Shown here in pieces: positions 1 to 10,179 of a stretch of DNA of 64,000 bases. The position numbers and the translations under genes are program-made. Where the stretch lies: positions 1 to 64,000 of the forward strand of contig JADDOH010023656.1 of NCBI GenBank assembly GCA_016648135.1, given 5' to 3'. Below the pieces are notes generated by a model. It worked only from the letters and a program-made list of their open reading frames with translations, did not search any database and was not told the origin of the DNA. The stretch comes from Agrypnia vestita (Eukaryota > Arthropoda > Insecta > Trichoptera > Phryganeidae). Position 1 is the stretch's first letter, and each line of letters starts with the position of its first letter.

Positions 1-301
1 ACGGCGGCCCGATAACGTCGCGGAAATTTTCTAAATTTGAATTACTCCGTCGGTATACATAATAGGTACTTCACTACGAATGTCGAAAATCTAAATTGAC
101 TGACAAATGTTTTTAGAATTTAATCTTCAAAGCATGAAGTGTCTTATCAAAGCTCAAAACATCTGACATTTTAGAAATATATTAAATTACTGTAAGTTTA
201 GTGTTATGTTATATGTTTTAATTCGTCTTTAATTGTTGTTATATTTTACAAAGAAAGGGAGTATAATAAAAACTTGGTTTTCATGGGTTACTTTTTTTTT
301 C
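1..301 (+). repeat. Repeat family A, right part, cut by the window edge
   Basis: It starts with GGCGGCCCGATAACGTCGCGG and ends with AAAGGGAGTATAATAAAA, then TTCATGGGTTAC and a T run. Near-identical sequence recurs at 36496-36800, 42646-42945 (minus), 53180-53430 and 56155-56455 (minus). The full unit (see 36280-36800) has a left ACTCCCTTT and a right AAAGGGAGTA, an inverted pair that suggests a non-autonomous DNA transposon, though the true ends are not proven. Confidence 0.75.
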
Positions 302-615
302 TATTTCGTTAAAGTTCAAAAAATTTTCTAGGTAGGCGTGTGACCTAAAATATATTAATTTGTGGCGCAAGGGGCCAAAGTATTTCGAATTACAAATTAC
401 CGGGGCTAGCCTGATATGAAATTACCATTTGGAATTTATTTAAAAAATTCGAATTACGGCAAATTAGAATTATCGGGGTTCGAATTAACTTAATGTAAAA
501 AAGAAAAAAAACACTCCTTTTATTAAAAAAACTCAATATTTTTTAATTTTAAAAACTTGTTAAAAATCCCTTTTCCTTCATTTTTTTATTGAAATGCCTC
601 AAATTTAAACTATCT
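302..615. other. AT-rich intronic sequence, nothing recognised
   Basis: It contains repeated AATTCGAATTA and AATTAC(C/G)GG(G/C) motifs around 385-490, which look like decayed repeat sequence. There is no coding frame or copy elsewhere in the window that I could match. Confidence 0.3.
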
Positions 616-783
616 TACTTTTTTATTTATTTATTTATTTTATTTTAATAGAGATGCGAACACGGAATACGTGTCACATCAACATTCTTACTATTTTCAA
701 ACTAAGCTAAACGCTTGTGCTATGAAAATTGGACTAACTCTCTGTCTGGAGTGAGGTTCGAACCCGCGACCTTTGGATCACTT
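616..783 (-). repeat. tRNA-derived SINE
   Basis: On the minus strand a tRNA-like head carries a B-box-like GGGTTCGAACCTC, followed by CACTCCAGAC, a body containing CATAGC and TTTAGCTTAG, TGATGTGACACGT, GTTCGCATCTCTATT, and an (AAAT)n/A-rich tail. A plus-strand copy lies at 14805-14995. The tRNA-like head with the body joined to it is typical of insect SINEs. Confidence 0.7.
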
Positions 784-1289
784 GTATCATTTTTAATCAT
801 CATTTTTAAATATTTTGTTCCAAACTAAGTTTCCTCGAGTATTTTTGTTGGAAATTTACTTATTCTTTCTTCTTCAGATTCTTTCACGTATTCGAATGGA
901 ATATGCTAGAGGCATCTATGATCCTTCACTTGACATAGCACACATAGATTTCGCGGCTGAAAATGATACCTCTATATTTTAGGATATTGTTGTTGTAACA
1001 TTTTTTACTCATAATTTACCATTAAGTATTATGGACAAGCTCTGTTACTCACTGTTTCTCTAGATATTCTCATTCTTCTTCAAGTGTCACTCTTCTATAA
1101 AAATTGAAACTAAAACTTAAAGTTCTGTATGTGTTCCAAATATGAAAAACTTCCGTTTATTTGAAGGGACTATGCTAGAGACACCTTTAGTACATTCTTA
1201 TGAACTAGTTTTTTACAGCTTAATTGATTAGTCATCCCTCTGGGGACAAAATTCAGTAACTATGTTCTCGGAACATACCTACATATGAA
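784..1289. other. AT-rich intronic sequence, nothing recognised
   Basis: No frame, repeat copy or structured element could be supported here. Confidence 0.3.
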
Positions 1290-1600
1290 AATATTGTCGT
1301 TTCCTCCAAAGTATTTATCAAATGATTTGGCAATGCAGTATAAAGAAAATGTCTTCAAAATTGAACTACTTTTTTATATTATGTACCTACTTATTATTTT
1401 ATTTTATGCGAGTAAGAACTCGACAACTTATAGTTTAAATATTGAAAATTTTGAATGGAGAAATGTTTGGAACAGTCATGAAATTATATATTTTGTTTTT
1501 CAAAAATACATGCCAAGAAGTCATAAAAGGGGAGATTTTCAGAAAAAGGTCACTTTCACTTTCACTTTTTTTCACTTTTGGTCGCTATTTTTGAAGAATT
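1290..1600. repeat. Repeat family M
   Basis: It matches 58770-59050 over most of its length, sharing TTTCCTCCAAA, TTGAATGGAGAAATGTTTGGA and TTTTGGTCGCTATTTT. The apparent 126-codon open frame is AT-rich with no recognisable domain and is not treated as a gene. A third short copy of the family's other end lies at 57635-57705. Confidence 0.55.
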
Positions 1601-1604
1601 ATCC

Positions 1605-2075
1605 CATTGATTGCTCAACTTATAATTTCATTTCGTGTTTTTTTATTCCTTATTTCGAACGATAAAAGAATCGGTGGGTTCCAGCCGGGATCCGGGAAGA
1701 GATTTGAGAGTCGTGTAGACATTGATCAGTCTCTTTTCCCGGAGCTGATGTTGAATGCGTCCATCGAGACAAGCCGCTGTCAGTTTCGATACTTTTTCTT
1801 TCATACGTACATACATATTTCAACACGATCGGTCAGCTTTTAATGCATTCTCTGGTGATTAGTCAACGCGGTGGCTATTGGCTGCGGCCCGGGGGTACGG
1901 CCTGCCTTGCCGACAGCGCCGCTGGATAAGGCTATACCAGAGGCGCAGCAGCATATTTGTGTCGGTAAGCATGCCATGTACCCAGTTTAGTCCCCGCATA
2001 GATTACATTATCGGTATAAAAAAACATACCCGCTCGACTTTTTTCATGGGTGAAACAGCATTTGCGGAATTATCG
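1605..2075. other. GC-richer unique segment, candidate conserved non-coding DNA
   Basis: It is much more GC-rich than its surroundings (for example GGCTGCGGCCCGGGGGTACG near 1880), with no second copy in the window and no splice-consistent coding frame. Candidate regulatory DNA of the gene whose intron it occupies; inferred from composition only. Confidence 0.3.
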
Positions 2076-2089
2076 ATTTAATATGTATA

Positions 2090-2870
2090 TAATATATAAA
2101 ACATAATGTCTGTCTGTCCGTCTGTTCTCTGTGTTCTACATTATTAATGTGTAGCATCTTTACGCTCGGTGATGTTTCGGCAGATTCAACTTTGACATTA
2201 CATATCGGAAGAAAATGTCAAATTCGATAAATTAGGGTTATGTTGAATTTATATTTATAATATCTCTGGATAACTTTGGATTATAATAAAACTCGACAAA
2301 AATAATGTTTAATATATATTTTATTGATTCCGACAAAAAAAAATGGTTGTAAAAGAATTTTATCCTCAATTAAGCGATTTAATAATACCCTTAGGAATTA
2401 TGTGAATAAAACAGGTGTTCATTTAATATATACTTTTCATATGTAAGATGTTTTATGCTTAATACATTCACATGTATGTTTAATGGTACCTAAATATTTT
2501 TTTGATTGTTAGGGGGAGATAATTAAAGAATTTAATACACACAAAACAACAATGACTTTGAGTTGTGGTAAAATTTAATTTTGGTATGTTAAGTATATCT
2601 CTAAATCTCGTAGATCGAAAATCGCTTCTTGTATTTAATGTATTTTTTAATTTTGAAAATTTGGATTATTGATTTTTTTTGTAAATATCTATTATTCTTG
2701 GTACCTTGTACTATATATATAGTTGGGCACTTGGGTAGTCATATTTTCTTTAGAATTATTTTAATCATAATTTTTTGGATTGTTTCTAATTTCGATATAG
2801 TGGTTTTATATGCCCCTCCTTATCCAATAATACCGAACTGTAATTGGGATTGAACAAAAGCGTTATATAT
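2090..2870. other. AT-rich intronic sequence
   Basis: Apart from a short (TGTC)n-like run near 2107-2125, no feature could be supported. Confidence 0.3.
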
Positions 2871-2876
2871 TATTTT

Positions 2877-3290
2877 TACTCCCTTTATATTAACTCGTGG
2901 CGTCTACTTACTTGACGAAAAAACTTTGGATCGATTTTTAACCCTTTTCTCGTGATCCAATCGAGCTGAAACTTTGCAAGCAGACTCGTGGCGACGATCA
3001 AGAAGATCTATCAAATTTTCGTTAAAAAAAATAAAATTTTTTGGATTTTTCAAATTTTTATTGGTTTTTTCATGCAACTTACTAAGTTGTATGAAAATAT
3101 TTCAACGCGTCTGGTAGATACGGAACCTGATTATAGTATAATTTTGGATTTTTGGAAATTTGTTATTACTCCCTTTCGTAGCGTCGCTCGACCGAAGCCC
3201 AACGCGTAGGTTAAGCGCTAAACCAGTTTCCACTAGTAGGTAAATGAGAAAGGGAGTATAATAAAATCTTTTTTATGAGTTACTTTTTAA
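2877..3290 (+). repeat. Repeat family A, diverged copy
   Basis: It begins ACTCCCTTTATATTAACTCG and carries the family landmarks TTTGGATCGATTTTTAACCC, GATCCAATCGAGCTGAAAC and GGCGACGATCAAGAAGATC. A second ACTCCCTTT at 3169 and GAAAGGGAGTATAATAAAA near 3250 close it, but the interior differs from other copies, including a GC-rich insert near 3180-3225. Confidence 0.7.
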
Positions 3291-3299
3291 AGATTTTTT

Positions 3300-4095
3300 T
3301 GTGATAGGATATTTCTATGTCTCAAAAATATGTAGGCAGTTTTTTAAATTTTGTTCTCTTCACTAAGACTTTTTTTCAAAAATTTAAAGCTCGTAGTATT
3401 TTTTTAAGAAGTCAAACGTTTTGGAATCACACAGAGTACCAATAAATTTTCGTTAGTTCATACCTCTATATTTTGGTGGTCCTTGATTATCTTTCATTTA
3501 TTTGATGTACGTGCTTTATAAACAGCTTTATATAAATATTCTTGCACATACTGGAAGAGCACCGTCTGCTATACTACAGTAAAATACTACTATAGCACGA
3601 AGGGCCATCAAGTGTAGTGCTTACTTTGCTGCCAAGACCCTTAGCAACAATGATATATGTTCGTTTATTTTTGTTAACACTATAAAGTGCTGTCATCTAT
3701 TATTATTATAAAAAAATTATTAAATAAATCAATATGAATGTATTTCTGGTAACTACAATTTATTTATATGTATATATTGATGCACCTACAGACAAAATAT
3801 CAATGTGATGTTTTGTGGGTCTGAGATGTAAAAAAATAATAATAATAAATTTAAAAAAAAAAAAATTATTACATACAAATACATTCATACTTACAAGTTA
3901 TACAGAATCACAATTTGATAAATTAGAAATTTTGGAAATAAGAAAGAGTGTAAATAGTAAATTGTATGTTATAAATAATCAGGTCTTTTATGCAAATAGT
4001 TATCTTTTAAATTTATTTTCATGTTAATTAGGTACTTTATTATTATTCATTTTCCATATATAACTTTTTAATATTTTGATCTATACTTCGATTTT
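3300..4095. other. AT-rich intronic sequence
   Basis: No supported gene. A weakly GC-richer piece at 3540-3650 has no copy I can match. The 70-codon frame at 3815-4027 is low-complexity AT sequence and is not called. Confidence 0.3.
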
Positions 4096-4115
4096 TAAAT
4101 ATTATTTTTGTTATC

Positions 4116-4148
4116 CTGACGAAGAAGCCATTGGCTTCGAAACATGTT
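4116..4148 (+). ncRNA. Hammerhead-ribozyme-like core
   Basis: CTGACGA is followed by A, a perfect GAAGCC/GGCTTC hairpin with a 3-nt loop, then GAAAC, a 2-nt loop AT and GTT. This matches hammerhead order: C3-A9 core, stem II, G12-A14, a two-base-pair stem III (A-C/G-U) and an NUH cleavage triplet. One extra base sits between the core and stem II. Only about two base pairs of stem I can be drawn. Such minimal stem III hammerheads are known from Penelope-like elements. Confidence 0.45.
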
Positions 4149-4229
4149 GAATTTTTTTAAATAAATAAGTGGTTTTAACAAAGTTAATTTATATCAATTT
4201 CAATTATTATTATTAAAATAGGTATGTTT

Positions 4230-4860
4230 TGTGTGGCGGCACTGTCTTCCTACACGGATATCGACAGACTCTAGCACCTGTTCATCGTCCACAAACAGAA
4301 ACGAAGTGTGATCACATTGCGCGCTGTACACATCTCTGCAATTTTTTTTACCATTAGCATGGTGCATCATGGGAAATTTAATCAACACGTGATGCGCGAG
4401 CGGTGACCCCCGCGGTGACATTAATTTATCTGCAGCCAGCGCGCAGGCTGCAGGTTGCAACAATCACTCATTATCTGCACCAGGCTGCATGCATTCCCAC
4501 GGCCGTGACGCAACGCCCGCTTCACAATGGGCCTCCCGGCAGACTGCTCGGCGCTGGCTGCTCCTCCGACGAGCTCTTCGACACCTGCAGAGTGGAAACA
4601 CTCGCGCGTCATGCCGCCCGTGACGCGCGCATCAAAAGGCGTCTCTGCTCCTTCGCTCCCTCGTTTTCACAATGAAGGGGACTCACCACATACCCTGAGC
4701 CGTTCTATGCGCAAAAGCGTCCGTATCGGCCCAGCACGTTCGCCGCCTGGTTGGCATTATTTTACGCTAAAGCAACCTCCTCGCTCGGCCTTCGTCAATA
4801 CAACACGCAGAGATGAAAACCGGGCGAGTCGGTCGCACAAAACCTTCATTGTCCCGCGCA
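4230..4860. other. GC-rich unique island
   Basis: About 600 bp are clearly GC-richer than the flanks, with repeated CTGCAG/GCAGGCTGCAGG motifs near 4430-4470 and no second copy in the window. Three overlapping open frames on both strands indicate high GC rather than one real protein. It may be a conserved non-coding or promoter-like element of the host gene. Confidence 0.35.
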
Positions 4861-4869
4861 TATTAATCT

Positions 4870-5925
4870 TTATTTCAAAAGTAACAATGCAATACATAAT
4901 ACCAATAATAAAATTTAAATAAAATACATCACCCAAACAAGGCGCAGGACGTAGAAAACACAACCCCTCCGTGGAGGGAAAAAGACGTAAAGAAAAAAAT
5001 AATAAAACATAAAAGATTCGTGACCAAAGAAATCATCACCGACGGTTCAAACTCGTCTCCACAGACCACGACCACACACCGTCCAGAAATATTGACCACT
5101 CCAGAAACTACACAATCCTGACTTGTTGGTTTCGATTTCTTTGGCACACATAAAACACCACGTGTTAAAACAATGTAAAGCGAAGACTATACAAATGTAA
5201 AAATATATATTACCACGACCATAGCCACTTCGGAATCATATAAATCGTTATAGTATACTATTAAAATATCATTCTATTTTATTAATATCATATCAACAGG
5301 CCACTCTATCGAAATTCATCACAAAAAAAATGAAATTAGAGAAAAGAAAAACTAAAAAAAATGCACAAAGGATCGAATTCCTAACTTCCTGTACGAGAAA
5401 TCAGTGTTACGCACCCACCGAATTACTGGACTATTAACGAGAGTCGCCATATTCTGTTATTGGTTGTTTTCTACATCATTTTTAAACATTAAAAAATTTT
5501 GAATTATATTATTTTGATTTCTTTCTTCTGTGTACGATTGACCAACTAATTAACAATCTCGTCGTTTCAGCAGGGATAAACATAGAGAATACACTACACT
5601 CTTCTGTTCTGTTATACCACTTTTGCCTTTTCCACTTTCATACATCTATTTCTCATCTCATGCAAGCTATTTCATTGTTGAAGGTTTGCACAGGTCCTGC
5701 AATAATTGGTTTATCAGGTCAAGCCAGGTTTTATTATTATTATTTATTTAATATTCACGGAAGACCAACAGCACAACAAAGAAGCATAAAAATATTAATA
5801 TAATATAGATGGCCAATTACAGGTCTCCACTTTTAGAAATATGTTAATAATGATAAATATTTTTTCAATTGATTCAGCAACATTGTAGATTGACATTTAA
5901 AAAAAATATTGATCGTAATATTCGT
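4870..5925. other. AT-rich intronic sequence
   Basis: No gene supported. An ATTATTATTATTTATTT run at about 5735-5755 may be the tail of a minus-strand retroelement, but the adjoining sequence is not recognisable. Confidence 0.25.
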
Positions 5926-5927
5926 GT

Positions 5928-6250
5928 GTATATCTACTTCTTTTATTTGATTAATTATACCAACATGTTTAAGGAAAACCTTTCATGTAAATAGTAAACA
6001 AAATATTATTAATAATCAACTAAAATTAACTACATACTAGCCCAATTCTAAAAAATTTTCCAATAATTACGAGTAATCAAGAAATTCAGTAACAATATTT
6101 TAAAATAATTGTTCAAATAATTTAGAAAAACAAGAAACAAAAGACATTTCTTTTTGATATTTTGTCAGTTACACAATATCCTGATGATGGAAAGGTTTTT
6201 CTGAAACATGTTGGTGTAATTAATCAAATAAAAGAAGGAGATATATACAA
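5928..6250. mobile_element. Small inverted-repeat unit with hammerhead-like termini
   Basis: The right end (6165-6248, plus) and left end (5928-5995, minus) are inverted copies sharing AACATGTTGGT(A/G)TAATTAATC and AAATAAAAGAAG. The right copy keeps a hammerhead-like core: CTGATGA at 6181-6187, a hairpin, GAAAC at 6203-6207, AT, GTT. The left copy has lost CTGATGA. The spacer is AT-rich with no coding. The arrangement resembles the units at 37650-38145 and 60132-60447. Confidence 0.5.
6181..6212 (+). ncRNA. Hammerhead-ribozyme-like core
   Basis: CTGATGA, hairpin GGAAAG...TTTTCT, GAAAC, loop AT, GTT. The first base after the cleavage triplet (G) can pair with the C just before CTGATGA, and TTACAC at about 6169 can pair with GTGTAA at 6214, so part of stem I is visible. 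Confidence 0.5.
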
Positions 6251-6259
6251 ATAATACAA

Positions 6260-7160
6260 TCAGTATTTTTTTAATGATAAATGTGTTATGAAATAAACTT
6301 AGGCATGTTAAGAATTATATATCAGGAAAGAATAAAAAATTTTAAACAAAGAAAAAGAGACTTTATTATTAGCGGAAAAATGTAGGCATGTTAAGAATAA
6401 TACAACAAGAATGATTAAAAAAAATTAAACAAGAGGAAAAGAGACTTAATGAGTAAGCAGAAAAATATAGGCATGTTAAAATATGTTATTGTTTTAGTGA
6501 ATAAGTTCAATTAAAAAAACAAGTTTTCTATTCACGAATATCCAACTTTAAAATCCTCCAATTAATATGTCGTGATTTTTCACGGGTTACGGCTATTTAA
6601 TTATAAAAGTTAAAAAAAAAACGTCATCTACTGTCTTACCCATGCTCATTACACGCAATTGTATAGCCTCCAAATAATAATATAATTATATTATAATATG
6701 TATTAGTTAGTTCTCCGCATTAATATAAACGACGCCATTTACAGATTCGACGAGTATGGTTATAAAATATCGCATTCACATCTTTCTAGCATACGATAAT
6801 ACATTTATTTGCACTGGGTACCTAGCCACGCAGCCTTTAATGCGGCTTTTATATTTTATTAATGAGATTATTATACTCGATACCGCGTCCCTGAGAGGGT
6901 AGGAGGGGGGGAGATAGTGGGAGTGGGAGGGGCGGGCTGCCCCTACATGGCCGCGCTGCCGCTAGTCAGACCTTATGGCACCCGAGAAGGAATTGCCAAT
7001 ATGTCTTGTCACAATTAATTTATATACATAATATACCTGCTCTCTGCCAATTGTCGCTAAGAAATATTGTGTTATAATATATACCGCACACACTGAGCAT
7101 TCTTTTTTATGTTTTTATTATTATTTAATAAGTCTGTACCTAACATATAAAGAGGTCCAG
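6260..7160. other. Intronic sequence with a short GC-rich island
   Basis: Mostly AT-rich. A compact GC-rich piece at 6880-6990 (runs of G, then GGGCGGGCTGCCCC and ATGGCCGCGCTGCCGC) is unique in the window and could be regulatory or an unrecognised exon, but no splice-flanked frame can be shown. At 6330-6480 the phrase TAGGCATGTTAA recurs three times with A-rich, AGAGACTT-containing spacers, a diverged tandem repeat. Confidence 0.3.
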
Positions 7161-7164
7161 TTTT

Positions 7165-7345
7165 TCAACCGGCCCTAAATGCGTTAGCATTTAACTTTTT
7201 TTCGATGATTTGAAATTTGTATCTGATTGCGTCGATTACTGGCAATTGATTTTTTGCAATTCGACGTCGACAATTATATCTTAGTCGTCGTCGATAGAGT
7301 CAGATACAAATTGCAAGTAACTGTACCGAAAATAACCGGTGAAAA
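7165..7345. repeat. Palindromic repeat family J
   Basis: It shares GATTGCGTCGATTACTGGCA-type sequence, GATTTTTTGCAATTCGA and ACAATTATATCTTAGT with 19870-20026. In this copy TTTGTATCTGA and TCAGATACAAA face each other, and ACCGG motifs lie at the outer ends, so the element is a fold-back of about 180 bp. Confidence 0.55.
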
Positions 7346-7930
7346 TAAAGGTTTAACCACCACTCTTTCCTATATTCCACTCTTTTTTATAAATTAATTA
7401 TAGTTTTTCAGTTAGCAAAATTTTACCGATGTTGTTATTTGTATAAATCGAGGGTTTTATTTATGTTTCAACATGTGTGTACCTATTACAAAAACAACAC
7501 GCTAAAAATGATTTTTTTGTTCTTGGTTCTTGTTCCGCCTAGGACACTAAAAACGATTTTTTCGAACGCGGCCTGTCGATTAATGCTTATATTTTCTTAA
7601 TTATTGTACATAATGTTCAGTTTATTACTTTTATATAAAAATAAAGGTTATGTTTAAATTATTGCCCTAAAAAAATTTAGTCTAGAATATACATTATGAT
7701 ATAAATGAATAATAAAACCCACATTTTCGTAAAAAAACTGCCGAAATATACATTTGCAGTGGATGTCCAGCCTTAAACTTACTTTGGAAATAGTACGAAT
7801 ATCGATGCGACGTACGTTCCGTATTCGCATTTGTGCGTATATTTTTAAACATGATTTCTTGAATTTTTGTACGATTTTACGACGAGCGGTTTCGGGATGA
7901 CTTTAACCCTGGGCCCCCTTTGTGTTGCAG

Positions 7931-8049
7931 TGCTCCAGGTCCCCGCTGGACTCGGGGGCCGAGGAGAGCGGCGAGGAGTCCGGCAGCGAGCCCGAGTCCC
8001 CGGGCCAGCGCCAGCGGAGCCCCTCCCCTGACGGGATGACCATGCACAG
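7931..8049 (+). CDS. Internal exon (third from last) of an unidentified gene
   Basis: The exon follows a 3' splice site ending TTGTGTTGCAG and stops at a CAG|GTACGG donor. It is strongly GC-rich in an AT-rich setting. Read in phase 0 it encodes about 39 residues that are Ser/Glu/Pro rich (core GAEESGEESGSEPESP, then QRQRSPSPDGMTMH). It ends on two bases of an Arg codon, completed by the first base of the exon at 11920, so the frame carries on with no stop. A second donor, CAG|GTAACT, lies 15 nt downstream (exon end 8064); it keeps the same phase and would add YGTAR. The acidic, proline-directed composition looks like a disordered region of a nuclear regulator; that role is inferred. Earlier exons lie outside the window or were not recognised. 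Confidence 0.8.
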
Positions 8050-8070
8050 GTACGGCACCGCCAGGTAACT
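8050..8070 (+). promoter_or_regulatory. Tandem in-frame splice donors
   Basis: Two GT donors, GTACGG at 8050 and GTAACT at 8065, each follow CAG and are exactly 15 nt apart. Both leave a phase 2 end that joins the next exon in frame. The choice would insert or omit five residues (YGTAR). Position +6 of the distal donor is the first base of the TA target duplication of a transposon. Confidence 0.55.
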
Positions 8071-8071
8071 A

Positions 8072-8620
8072 TTGCTTGACCAGCGTAACTTGGCGTGCGG
8101 CGACTGCGGGAACCAAAACCCGCCCCGCCCGCACCCCCTCGCCATGTCATTCAGTTCAATCTTGTATTTGGTCGGGAGCTGTGACATCTTGATTACCAAT
8201 ATACAACGAATTATTATGTCCAAAACATCCCAAACAGTCCGGGATGGTGCAAGAACAATCGCCAGTGAAGTACTAAAGTTTTGCGAAGCTGAAAAAGCAA
8301 ATAACGGACCGATATTACCGTCTGACAGTTTGACAGATAGAACGGTCAACTACAGTTGCCGGCAAACTTCATGAAATTCTTTGGCTAAGTGGGGGAATGC
8401 GCAGAAGACGAAATTTGGGTCTCGTTGGTGGAAAGGTAGATGCGCAAACGTCCCCCCACTACGCCGCAGAATTTCAAGATGTTTGCCGGCTACTGTACGA
8501 CACCGGTCATCGGACATTCTGTACATTATGTATTGTGTAATAAATTTGCACCCTGGCTACTTCCGTTACGCGACAGGGACGCCCTCCCTCGCACGCCAAT
8601 TTATAGTGGTCGCATTCTAC
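8072..8620 (-). mobile_element. Family B Tc1/mariner-type element, 7 bp into the intron
   Basis: Flanked by TA on both sides (8070-8071 and 8621-8622). Related copies lie at 27024-27392 and 48744-49171. Near the ends, GTAACTTGGCGTG and CACGCCAATTTATAG form diverged inverted repeats. The TA target is confirmed by the copy at 48744, which interrupts a family A repeat whose uninterrupted version is present. Inside, an ATG at 8217 opens a frame beginning MSKTSQTVRDGARTIASEVL, seen in all three copies with a stop at the sixth codon in the other two; this looks like the relic N-terminus of a transposase (inference). A family C element is inserted at 8353. Confidence 0.75.
8353..8495. mobile_element. 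Family C MITE, 143 bp, nested in family B
   Basis: Inverted ends CAGTTGCCGGCAAAC and GTTTGCCGGCTACTG, extending to about 25 bp with mismatches, are flanked by TA (8351-8352, 8496-8497). A second copy at 28639-28781 has the same length and three differences. TA duplication plus short TIRs fits a Tc1/mariner-type MITE. It carries no protein. Confidence 0.85.
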
Positions 8621-8629
8621 TAGAGCCTC

Positions 8630-9940
8630 CAAATATTCGTGATTCCAACTATTCGAATATCGAATAGTTAATGATAATATATTCGGATATTCGAATACAT
8701 TCGTAAAATTTTTAAGTAAGGAATAATTTACTTCGGATGATAAGTACTTTCTACATACCTATTAAAAAAAACACAATAATTGTAGTGTGTTATGAAAAAA
8801 TAACAAAAAATATATTAAAAAATAATGTTGAATTAAGAAATACAAATTAAAAAAATACCCAAAAAAAATATCTCGATAACTGACAAAAAAATTTATTTAT
8901 CAAAAGTTTATATTACCTACTTCATATCTCACAACCCATGTGCAAGTTTTTTGAAAAGGCATAATCCAAGAATACGGTCCCGTTATTCATGCAATGAAAA
9001 TGAGTACTTCGCTGTATAATTGAATGTTCCGAGTACAAAATGAAGGATAATCGATTCTTATATAATAAGTATTAAATACAATATTACACTTTAAAGTTTC
9101 GAAAATTGTACCATGCATTTTGAACGTCAGTCATTACTTTAAGAACCATAGAAAAAGGCATGTAAAAGAAAAAGCGTAAACCATAAAGAAAAATAAATAT
9201 TATACAATATGAATTTAGTTTTTCATGGTAACACCAAACATTCGTGCAAACCGTAAAGTACATTAATAAATTTTTGGATTTCGTTTAAAAAATATTCTAG
9301 TAATTTATTAATTAAAGAAATAAATCCAAACATCATCAAAATAATCACACTATGTTAATGTAATTTTATCTAAATAGAATAATCGTTCTCTAGATTAACC
9401 TAACCAAACCTAATAACCTAACCTAACCTTTTTTCACTAGTTTTGAGAGGTGCTATCACTCTCATCATATAATATTAAATACAGTTTGGCACCGGCCTAT
9501 ATTTTCAGTTTTTATTATTTGTATTTTTAAAGGTACCTAGTAGACATGTTTAATCGATGCGCATCGAAACAATGGTTGGTTTTAATTAGATTAGCGAAAT
9601 CTGAGAAGTTTTATGCCTTTTGGTAATTTCGTCAAAGTTTGCAAGAATTCTAGCAACGTGGCTTTGATGCATTCACATAATCAACAAGTCAATTTTATTG
9701 TATAGTAATAGAAAGATTACTATCGCGAGGTAGTTGCCGTATCGCGGCTAGTGATGGGCGCTGGGCGGCCATTGGAACCTGTATATACCTATTTTTAAAT
9801 GTTGAAAATACAATATTCGTTGTCACCAAAGAGGTCTATCACCAATACATCCAATTAGCCATGTATTTGTGATTGAAATAATAATCTAATTTTCCTTTAT
9901 ACTCAATTGAACTTTGTAATGCACACACGTCGAGTTATAT
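8630..9940. other. AT-rich intron with ATTCGAAT palindromes and a short (CCTAA) run
   Basis: At 8632-8705 several overlapping ATTCGAATAT/ATATTCGAAT motifs occur. At 9402-9432 a degenerate CCTAAC run resembles the insect telomeric unit but is far too short to be telomeric. No gene found. Confidence 0.35.
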
Positions 9941-9946
9941 TTATCA

Positions 9947-9986
9947 CTACTATAGTTTCGAAAGGAGCAGTCCCTCTCATCATCAG
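9947..9986 (-). ncRNA. Hammerhead-ribozyme-like motif, best-preserved copy
   Basis: On the minus strand: CTGATGA, one T, stem II GAGAGG/CCTTTC, GAAAC, a three-pair stem III around loop AT, then the cleavage triplet GTA. Stem I can be drawn: GTG after the cleavage site pairs with CAC just before CTGATGA, then TAAAT pairs with ATTTA after a one-base bulge. This is the type I arrangement (open stem I). The same family occurs at 55214 on the plus strand, and both share downstream TGTGTG(T/C)ATTACAAAGT. Confidence 0.6.
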
Positions 9987-10030
9987 GTGTAAATTATAAT
10001 TGTAAATCAAAATAATCATGTTGCACCGAT

Positions 10031-10172
10031 GCAGAGATGGGCCGACGTTATAGCCACTGTAGGGGGGGAAGAAATGGGTAGGAGAAGCCAACAATAGGGA
10101 AGGATGGAAAGGTATGGAAGAGGCCTATATCCAGCAGTGTAGAAATGAAGGCCGAATAAAAAGAAGAAGATT
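10031..10172 (+). mobile_element. RTE-type LINE 3' end, short fragment
   Basis: The plus-strand sequence GAGGCCTATATCCAGCAGTG followed by GAATGAAGGCCGAATAAAAAGAAGAAG matches the widespread lepidopteran RTE 3' terminus, encoding roughly EEAYIQQ before the stop. Only about 140 bp remain. Confidence 0.65.
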
Positions 10173-10179
10173 TTTCACT

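Noticed and set aside
616..783. tRNA gene
   Set aside because: A B-box-like word is present, but the head is joined to a SINE body and A-rich tail with a second copy at 14.8 kb; no clean cloverleaf.
1285..1665. 126-codon frame
   Set aside because: AT-rich, lies within a repeat with another copy at 58.8 kb, and has no recognisable domain.
4200..5147. Six short frames on both strands in a GC-rich island
   Set aside because: Mutually overlapping, with no domain or splice context; explained by low stop-codon density in GC-rich DNA.
7845..8667. Several 75- to 148-codon frames around 7.9-8.7 kb
   Set aside because: They cross the exon, a splice donor and two transposon boundaries; only the exon frame and the relic transposase frame are meaningful.
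9402..9432. Telomeric (CCTAA)n array, also at 34872-34901
   Set aside because: Only a few degenerate units in the middle of ordinary sequence.
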